DNA of 64,000 nt, from the NCBI GenBank assembly GCA_963169045.1, contig CAUJDF010000014.1, forward strand, positions 62,001 to 126,000. Reading direction: 5' to 3'. The stretch comes from Myxococcota bacterium. GTDB lineage: Bacteria > Myxococcota_A > Bradymonadia > UBA7976 > UBA1532. Position 1 is the first letter of the stretch, and each line of letters begins with the position of its first letter. This document shows, piece after piece, positions 55,471-64,000 of the stretch. Under the pieces are notes generated by a model. The model did no database searches. It was given only the letters and a program-made list of their open reading frames with translations, and was not told where the DNA came from. A program made the position numbers and the translations under genes.

Positions 55471-56278
55471 GTCGCTCGACGTGGCGGTCCGGCTGGCCCG
55501 CGAGGCGGCGCTCGAGGTGAAGCGCGTCTACGAGACACCGTTCACCGTCGACAAGAAGAAGGACGGCTCGCCGGTCACCGCCGCCGACCTCGCCGCCAAC
55601 CGCTTGATCCTCAAGGGACTGAAGCGCTGGTTCCCCGACGACGCGGTGCTGAGCGAGGAGTCGGACTTCGACCCGGACGCGCCCATCGGGCGCCGCGTCT
55701 GGATGGTCGATCCGCTCGACGGCACCGCCGACTTCGCCGAACGCACCGACGACTTCGCGGTGATGATCGGGCTGTGCATCGCCGGCAAGCCGGTGCTCGG
55801 CGTCGTCGCGGCGCCGGCGCTCGGCCGCATCTGGGGCGGCGCCGTGGGCCTCGGCGCGTTCGAGGAGGCCGAGCACCGGCGGCGACCGCTCAAGGCGCCG
55901 GACCCCGCCGAGGGCGAGCCGCTGCGCATCCTCGTGAGCCGCAAACACCGGCCGCCGGCGGTCGAGGCGCTGGCGTCGACCTTCGGGGCCGGCGCCGTGC
56001 TGCCGCGCGGCAGCGTCGGCGTGAAGGTGTGCCTGATCGCGAGCGGCGAGGCCGACGTGTACGTGCACCCGGCCGGCGGCACGCACCTGTGGGATTGCTG
56101 CGCGCCCGAGGCCATCCTGCGCGCCGCGGGCGGCGTCTTCACCGACGCGGGGGGCCGCCCGCTCCGGTACGACCTGCACGCGACCGCGAACCCGCGTGGC
56201 GTGCTCGCCGCCGGCCCCGGCCTCCACGCGCGCGCGGCGGAGGCCGTCCGCCCGCACCTGCCGCCGGAGATGCGCTGA
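55460..56278 (+). CDS. inositol monophosphatase / CysQ-like 3'(2'),5'-bisphosphate phosphatase family
   Basis: 272 residues of the lithium-sensitive phosphatase fold. Metal-ligand motifs are visible: LSEESDF (Glu pair), [12 protein letters not shown] and the distal [12 protein letters not shown]. CysQ removes the 3' phosphate of PAP from sulfate assimilation; inositol phosphatases are the alternative, and sequence alone does not decide. The 11-nt overlap with lysC suggests coupling. The cysE gene lies downstream in the same direction, which weakly favours a CysQ-type role. Confidence 0.88.
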   Translation: MLRESLDVAVRLAREAALEVKRVYETPFTVDKKKDGSPVTAADLAANRLILKGLKRWFPDDAVLSEESDFDPDAPIGRRVWMVDPLDGTADFAERTDDFAVMIGLCIAGKPVLGVVAAPALGRIWGGAVGLGAFEEAEHRRRPLKAPDPAEGEPLRILVSRKHRPPAVEALASTFGAGAVLPRGSVGVKVCLIASGEADVYVHPAGGTHLWDCCAPEAILRAAGGVFTDAGGRPLRYDLHATANPRGVLAAGPGLHARAAEAVRPHLPPEMR

Positions 56279-56336
56279 GGCCCCGCGAGACTTGCCAGCG
56301 GAAGATAATGGGCGACGCCCCCGTTCAAGGATTCCG

Positions 56337-57109
56337 ATGGTGGACCGTCGATCCTTCCTGAAGGCCGGCCTGGCCCTGCCGGCGCTCACGCTGCTCGCCG
56401 GCCGCCGCGCGTCCGCGCTCGGCGTCGACGCCAAGGTCGGCGTCGGGATCCTGCGCCACGGAACCGGGTTCGACCAGCGCCCGCGGGCCGTCGAGCAGCT
56501 GCTCTGGGAAGCGACGAAGCGGACGAGCATCGATCTGCACGAGAAGCCGGTGTTCCTGGATCCGTCCGACCCGGATCTGTTTCGTTGGCCGCTCATCGCG
56601 TGGATCGGGACGGCCGCGGCCGAGCCGTTCTCTGACGAGGCCGCGCGCCGCCTCGGCCGCTATCTGCGGTCCGGCGGCATGCTGTTCATCGACGACGCCT
56701 CGCCCCCGGGCGACGACGGCTTCGACGCGACGGTGCGCCGCGAGGTGCCGCGCCTCTTGCCCGACGCGCCGCTGGCGAAGATCGGGGAGGACCACACGGT
56801 CTTTCGCAGCTTCTACCTGCTGCGGGCGCCCGCCGGGCGCATCAACCGGCAGCCCTGGCTCGAAGAGGTCGCCTTCGACGACCGCAGCCCCGTCCTCTAC
56901 GGCCGCAACGACCTGTTCGGCGCCTTCGGGCGCGACGCGCTCGGCGGCTGGAACCTCCCCATGAGCGGTGACGGCCGCGACCGGGAGATGGCCTTCCGCC
57001 TCGGCGTGAACCTGCTCATGTACGCCACCTGCCTGGACTACAAGCGCGACCAGGTGCACGTCACCGCGATCCTGCGGCGGCGCCGCTGGCGGGTGGAAGA
57101 CACCGACTG

Positions 57110-57110
<1 letters not shown>
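56337..57110 (+). CDS. DUF4159 protein with twin-arginine signal
   Basis: 257 residues. The N-terminus MVDRRSFLKAGLALPALTLL is a Tat signal (RRSFLK), so the protein is exported folded. The body matches DUF4159: FDQRPRAVEQLLWEATKRTSI, the strand YLRSGGMLFIDD, and a C-terminal GVNLLMYATCLDYKRDQ. DUF4159 genes usually sit with MoxR/VWA genes of envelope complexes; here the downstream neighbour is a VWA protein. AAGGA precedes the ATG, and the stop overlaps the next ATG (TGATG). Confidence 0.85.
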
Positions 57111-60354
<3,244 letters not shown>

Positions 60355-60380
60355 AATCGCGAGCCGATTGGGGTGGTTGC

Positions 60381-61232
60381 ATGTCGGCGGCGGAGACCAC
60401 GCTCGAGCTGGTGCGGCGACTGTACGTCGGGCTCGACGAGCGTGACCCCTACGCCCCCATGCTCGCGGTGCTGGTGCACGCGTTCGAGGCCCGACAGGCG
60501 TTCGTCGTGGTGCTGACCCGCGGCGACGACCGTTTCGTGCTCGGCGCCCAGCGCGGCCTCGATCCGCTGTCGCTCGATCCCGCCGTCCACGATGGGGCCT
60601 GGCGAGCGCTCACCGACGGCCCGCGGTTCCGCCGGACCGTGCCCGAGGCGCTGCGTCCGGCGGTCGTCTGCGCCGGCGAGGTCGCGGTGCTCGCGGCGCA
60701 GCACGGGACCTACGGCGAGTCGCTGTGGATCGTCGCGCGCCCGCAGGCGTTCGGCCCGCACGACGAGGTGCGCGGGGCGGTGCTCGCCGCGAACCTCGAG
60801 CATGCCGGCACGATCGCCCTCGCCCGTGGCCGCGCGCCCAAGGGCTCGGAGCTCCGCACGCGGACGGGCGACTACGGGCCCCTGGTCCGGTCGCTCGTCA
60901 CCCGGACGCGCTCGGGTGATCTCGGCCCGTCGCTGCCCGAACGCCTGCGCCGGCCGACCTCGGCGATCACGCGCCGCGTGAGCGGGCTCTGCAGGCCGGA
61001 GGGCCCCTCCACGGCGCCGTCCCCGTGCCCGCCGTCGTTGACGGGGGACCTGCCGCCGCGGGCGCTCGAGTGCGCCCGGCTCGCCGCGCGAGGCAAGACC
61101 GACGACGAGATCGCCGACCAGCTCGGCATCTCGACGAGCACGGTGAGCCGCGACCTGCGGGCCGCCTACCGGGCCTTCGGCGTCCGCGGCCGACGCGAGC
61201 TGAACATCGTCGACCTCGTGGGAGAGTCGTGA
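60381..61232 (+). CDS. LuxR-type helix-turn-helix regulator (copy 1)
   Basis: 283 residues. The first 170 look like a GAF-type sensory fold (PMLAVLVHAFEARQAFVVVLTRG, VAVLAAQHGTYGESLWIVARP, read in parts). A Pro/Ser/Thr-rich linker leads to a LuxR-type helix-turn-helix (LPPRALECARLAARGKTDDEI, then GISTSTVSRDLRAAYRAFGV). A TAGAAT box at 60352-60357 overlaps the cysE stop codon and may be its -10; GGGGTGG lies before the ATG. The next gene encodes a paralogue and overlaps by 4 nt. Confidence 0.82.
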   Translation: MSAAETTLELVRRLYVGLDERDPYAPMLAVLVHAFEARQAFVVVLTRGDDRFVLGAQRGLDPLSLDPAVHDGAWRALTDGPRFRRTVPEALRPAVVCAGEVAVLAAQHGTYGESLWIVARPQAFGPHDEVRGAVLAANLEHAGTIALARGRAPKGSELRTRTGDYGPLVRSLVTRTRSGDLGPSLPERLRRPTSAITRRVSGLCRPEGPSTAPSPCPPSLTGDLPPRALECARLAARGKTDDEIADQLGISTSTVSRDLRAAYRAFGVRGRRELNIVDLVGES

Positions 61233-61795
61233 GCGGGCCGATCAGCTTCGAGGAGCTGCAGCACCAGATCGCCGAGCTCTACCGGCCGGCACCCCGCGGA
61301 CAGTGGCAGCGCCGCGTGTGCAGCCGCGTGGCCCAGTGGCTCGGCCGCAACGACGTGCGGATCGCATGGACCGCCGACGAAGAGTCGGCCGACGATTCCT
61401 CAGAGAAGTTCATGCTTTATAGCCGCACCGCTCCGCCGCGGTGGATCGGCTTCCCCCGCGGCCTCGACCGCGAGACCTCGCAGGTCATGGTGCTGCTCGT
61501 GCCGCACATCGAGCGGGTGGCCCAACTCATGGAGGACATGATCGAGCCGCCCGCGCAGCCGCTGCCGGCGCGGTGGCGACAGGCGCTCACCACGAGGCAA
61601 GCGCAGGTGGCGGTCCTCGCCGCCACCGGCCTGAAGGACACCGAGATCGCCGACCACCTCGGCGTGGCGCCGCGCACGGTCGCGCGCCTGCTGCAGGACA
61701 CCTTCAAGCGGCTCGACGTGCACAGCCGGCACGAGCTGGCGGCCGAATTGGCGCTCGGACGCCCGCCGACGCCCCACGGCTCTCGCGACCGGTAG
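61229..61795 (+). CDS. LuxR-type helix-turn-helix regulator (copy 2)
   Basis: 188 residues with a GTG start overlapping the stop of copy 1. A short N-terminal part without a clear family leads to the helix-turn-helix (LTTRQAQVAVLAATGLKDTEI, then VAPRTVARLLQDTFKRLDVHS, read in parts). The DNA-binding half resembles that of copy 1 but the sensory half is shorter, so the two may form heteromers. No partner histidine kinase or receiver domain is present. Confidence 0.82.
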   Translation: MSGPISFEELQHQIAELYRPAPRGQWQRRVCSRVAQWLGRNDVRIAWTADEESADDSSEKFMLYSRTAPPRWIGFPRGLDRETSQVMVLLVPHIERVAQLMEDMIEPPAQPLPARWRQALTTRQAQVAVLAATGLKDTEIADHLGVAPRTVARLLQDTFKRLDVHSRHELAAELALGRPPTPHGSRDR

Positions 61796-61805
61796 GACCG
61801 GTCGC

Positions 61806-61811
61806 TACAAT
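61806..61811 (+). promoter_or_regulatory. candidate leaderless -10 box (FliL-like gene)
   Basis: TACAAT (five of six consensus bases) followed by 6 nt and the ATG at 61818. There is no Shine-Dalgarno sequence. The direct repeats GACCGGT around 61788 and 61796 lie just upstream. Confidence 0.45.
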
Positions 61812-61817
61812 CCCGCC

Positions 61818-62384
61818 ATGCGTCGTCCCCTGATCATCGCCGCCGGGCTGGGCGTGGCCGTCGCCGTGGCCTTCGTGGTGCTCTGGAAGCCGCGCGGCCG
61901 CGATGCCGCCCCCATCGACGTGCCGCCGGCGGACCAGTCTGCGCCCGCCGCCCCGCCGTCCTTCGCGGCCCCCGCGGTCCGCCCCGCGCCACCCTCCGAG
62001 GCGCCGGCCGCCCCGATTGCGGCGGCGTCGGCCGAGCCCGACGGCGGGCCCGCCGAGCCCCAAGGGCCCTTCGAGGTGGAGCTCGGCCGGCACGTCATCC
62101 ACCTGAAGGATCCCGAGCGCGGCCGCGTCCTGCGCGTCAGCCCCAAGCTCGTCGTCGACAAGCAGGTCACGGCGAAGGAGGTCCGGCGTCGCAAGGAGGA
62201 GCTCGTGCGGATGATGTTCTTCCTCGGCAGCCACCGTGTCGCCGACGGGGCCGAGGGCACCGACGGCGAGGCCCGCTTCAAGGCCGACCTCATCGAGCGG
62301 TTCCGCAACCTCGTACGCACCGGCCAGGTGCAGGACCTCGTCTTCGTCGAATACGAGGTCGCCGAAGCCCCGCCCGAGAACTGA
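61818..62384 (+). CDS. FliL-like membrane protein
   Basis: 188 residues. One N-terminal membrane helix (LIIAAGLGVAVAVAFVVLW), a Pro/Ala-rich linker and a C-terminal domain that fits the FliL pattern: FEVELGRHVIHLKDPE, RVLRVSPKLVVDKQV, EELVRMMFFLGSHRV, then FKADLIERFRNLV and VQDLVFVEYEVAE. FliL proteins support stators of flagellar motors. No flagellar or motility gene is near, so it is an orphan whose role is open. It ends 1 nt before the facing gene's stop. Confidence 0.7.
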   Translation: MRRPLIIAAGLGVAVAVAFVVLWKPRGRDAAPIDVPPADQSAPAAPPSFAAPAVRPAPPSEAPAAPIAAASAEPDGGPAEPQGPFEVELGRHVIHLKDPERGRVLRVSPKLVVDKQVTAKEVRRRKEELVRMMFFLGSHRVADGAEGTDGEARFKADLIERFRNLVRTGQVQDLVFVEYEVAEAPPEN

Positions 62385-62385
62385 C

Positions 62386-62970
62386 CTATTCGCGGCAGAG
62401 GACGAAGAAGTTCGGGGTCTCCCGGTCCTCGCGGAAGGCGCGGCCGATGGTGACGCCGGCGCCGAGGCGGCGCATGAAGTCCTGCATGAAGCCATAGACG
62501 AGGCGCTGGCGGGGTACGGTGTTCGGCACGACCTTCGGCCAGCCGGCGGGGGCGCGCGGCGGCACGAGGTTGTAGTCGATCACCGCGTCGCCGCGCGGAT
62601 CGCCGGGCGTCTGCCGCACGATGAAGTAGCCGGGGCCGACGAGGTAGCGCGTGGGGCCCTCGTTGTAGCCCCAGAGCACCTGGCCCTCGCCCTCGGGCCG
62701 GACGAAGCGCTTCTCGAAGCGCTTGAACGCCGGCAGCGTGTTGCGGCCGTAGTGGCGAACCGGCTGCATCGCGCCGACGTCGGACGGGACGAAGTCGTCG
62801 AGCGTCGCCGCGCGGCCGCGACAGAGCGTCCACAGCCGCCGCTGCGCCTCGGCGTCGAGCGCGCGCGCCTCATCGATGCGGCGCGGGGGATCGAGCGTCT
62901 CGAGCCAGGCGGCGAGCGCGTCAGGGTCGGCTCCCGGCGCCAGGATGCGGTCGCGCAGGGTCTGGGACAT
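62386..62970 (-). CDS. cytoplasmic protein, unknown function
   Basis: 194 residues, ATG 62970 with GAGGAGGG upstream. No signal peptide. Distinct stretches are LWTLCRGRAATLDDFVPSDVG, VLWGYNEGPTRYLVGPGYFIV and RQRLVYGFMQDFMRRLGAGV. The regular pattern suggests a conserved enzyme-like domain, but I cannot name it. Its start lies 50 nt inside the end of the WD40 gene, so the two are probably cotranscribed. Confidence 0.75.
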   Translation of the reverse strand: MSQTLRDRILAPGADPDALAAWLETLDPPRRIDEARALDAEAQRRLWTLCRGRAATLDDFVPSDVGAMQPVRHYGRNTLPAFKRFEKRFVRPEGEGQVLWGYNEGPTRYLVGPGYFIVRQTPGDPRGDAVIDYNLVPPRAPAGWPKVVPNTVPRQRLVYGFMQDFMRRLGAGVTIGRAFREDRETPNFFVLCRE

Positions 62971-63898
62971 CGGGCCCTCCTCGTTCGGAGCGGACTCTAT
63001 CGATTCGGGCGCCCGTACGCACGTCCCAGATGGTGACGGCACCGTCCACGCCGCCGGCGAACGCGCGCTCGCCGGCGAGGGCGACGCCGAGGTGGCGTTC
63101 GCCGGGCGGGGCGAGCGCGCGCGCATCGAGGTGGACCGCGCCGTCATCGGTCGCGAAGAGGACGCGGCCGTCGGCGGCGGCGACGTCGATCACCGCCGGG
63201 CCCGCCGCGACGAGGACCGGTCCCGGCGCCAGATCGGCGGCCCAGCGCTTCACCGCCCCGTCGGCGCCGCCGCTGACGATGCCCGCCGCGTCCCAGGCGA
63301 GGGCGAGCACCCAGCCGGCGTGGGCCTCGACCTCGCCACGACTTGCGCCGTCGGCCGCGTCGCGGAGCACGATCCGCCCGTCGGCCCCCCCCGAGGCGAC
63401 CACCCGCCCGTCGGGGGACACGGCGAGCGCGAACGCCGGTCCCCGGTGGGCCGCGGGATCGCGCCAGACGGCGCCCGCCGCGCCGAGCCGCGCCACCGTG
63501 CCCTTGACGCCGGCGACCACCGCATCGTCCCCGAGCGGGCGGCCGTCGTTGAGGCGCTCGCTCTCGAGGCGGCGGCGCCACCGCTGCTCGCCGGCCAGGC
63601 TCCAGCGCGCCACGGTCCCCTCGCCGCCGGCGGTGAGCAGGTCGCCGTCGACCGCCGTCAGCGCGCGGACGGGCTCAGGGTGCGCGAACCAGCGCGCGCC
63701 GCCGATCACCGCGACGTCTCCCGACGCGTTGCCGATGGCCGGCCCCCCGCCGACGAGCGCGAGCGCGGTCACCGCGCCGCCGGTCGGAGGCGCGTCCGCC
63801 GGCGGCGGCGGCGCTTCGGTGCGCTGCAGCACGAGCGGCAGGATCACGACGGCGGCGACGCCGACGACGATCAGCAGCAGGCCGAGGCGGCGTCGCAC
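62921..63898 (-). CDS. membrane-anchored WD40-type beta-propeller protein
   Basis: 325 residues from a GTG start, 4 nt after the stop of the MYXO-CTERM-type gene. One N-terminal helix (LGLLLIVVGVAAVVILPLVL) anchors it. The rest has WD40-like blades ending in Trp/Asp pairs (DLLTAGGEGTVARWS, VVASGGADGRIVLRD, IVSGGADGAVKRWA, AFAGGVDGAVTIWDV). At least six blades are visible, so it forms a propeller scaffold. Partner unknown. Confidence 0.8.
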   Translation of the reverse strand: MRRRLGLLLIVVGVAAVVILPLVLQRTEAPPPPADAPPTGGAVTALALVGGGPAIGNASGDVAVIGGARWFAHPEPVRALTAVDGDLLTAGGEGTVARWSLAGEQRWRRRLESERLNDGRPLGDDAVVAGVKGTVARLGAAGAVWRDPAAHRGPAFALAVSPDGRVVASGGADGRIVLRDAADGASRGEVEAHAGWVLALAWDAAGIVSGGADGAVKRWAADLAPGPVLVAAGPAVIDVAAADGRVLFATDDGAVHLDARALAPPGERHLGVALAGERAFAGGVDGAVTIWDVRTGARIDRVRSERGGPDVPDPARPHPGAGSRP

Positions 63899-63902
63899 CG
63901 GG

Positions 63903-64000
63903 TCAGCGACGGCGGCGGCGGGCGGCGAGGCCGGCCAGGGCGAACAGCGTGAAGATCGGAGCGCCGGGGGCCGCGGCGCAGCCGCCCTCGTACGCCGCCT
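63903..64000 (-). CDS. C-terminal end of a protein with MYXO-CTERM-like tail (rest outside window)
   Basis: Only the last 32 codons are visible. They encode EGGCAAAPGAP, a hydrophobic stretch IFTLFALAGLAA and five Arg before the stop. The Gly-Cys / membrane helix / poly-Arg order is the same as at the end of the protein at 13501-14862. The body of the gene lies to the right of the window. Confidence 0.75.
   Translation of the reverse strand, partial: AAYEGGCAAAPGAPIFTLFALAGLAARRRRR

Noticed and set aside
56304-56309. GATAAT before the DUF4159 gene as a -10 element
   Set aside because: It matches five of six bases, but no -35 lies at 15-19 nt upstream, and a clear AAGGA ribosome site and in-operon position make a promoter there uncertain.

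Overview
The window is a 64 kb piece of a very GC-rich bacterial chromosome, tightly packed with about 57 protein genes and one tRNA gene. The gene set suggests a myxobacterium-like organism (Myxococcota). The evidence is a CarD/CdnL regulator, a Ser/Thr kinase, PEGA-domain and Cys-rich lipoproteins, a TonB-dependent receptor fused to a TonB C-terminal-like domain, many exported proteins of unknown function, and two proteins ending in a Gly-Cys / hydrophobic / poly-Arg tail of the MYXO-CTERM kind. I see no CRISPR array, insertion sequence, prophage or rRNA. No gene-free stretch exceeds about 280 bases.

Layout. 1-10.8 kb: end of a D-aminoacylase, a carotenoid-type FAD oxidoreductase, an XdhC-MocA pair for molybdenum cofactor handling, then secA-argJ and small genes. 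10.8-19.2 kb: TonB-type receptor, a MYXO-CTERM-like surface protein, a degenerate membrane sensor kinase and a YihY membrane protein. 19.3-27.9 kb: a five-gene minus-strand operon from one near-consensus promoter, encoding a TPR-dynamin-like GTPase, a Cys-rich lipoprotein, an ECF-type sigma factor, a membrane protein with a DUF4384-like sensor half, and a TPR-CHAT protease lipoprotein. 28-34.2 kb: CdnL, envelope lipoproteins and a PEGA-TPR pair. 34.4-43 kb: Ser/Thr kinase, two response regulators and a housekeeping run reading leftward (tRNA-Gln, prs, rplY, pth, rpsF, rpsR, rplI, dnaB). 43.1-48.8 kb: a second sigma-factor operon with ECF sigma, zinc-type anti-sigma with a DUF4384-like half, an exported caspase-like protease joined to a beta-barrel, and two lipoproteins built from one repeated domain. 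48.9-64 kb: a GT-C/TPR membrane protein, two HU proteins, UDP-glucuronate/galacturonate enzymes, aspartate kinase, a CysQ-like phosphatase, a DUF4159-VWA pair, serine acetyltransferase, two LuxR-type regulators, a FliL-like protein and a WD40 protein.

The most interesting reading is that the window holds two independent versions of one circuit: ECF sigma, then a one-pass membrane protein with a DUF4384-like periplasmic half, then an exported caspase-superfamily protease (CHAT in one, C14-type in the other). The protease gene overlaps the membrane-protein gene by 4 nt in both. A protease that gates an envelope signal to a sigma factor is a testable model. A second genome-wide signal is a set of TAnnnT boxes placed exactly 6-7 nt before ATG codons that lack a Shine-Dalgarno sequence, which suggests leaderless mRNAs.
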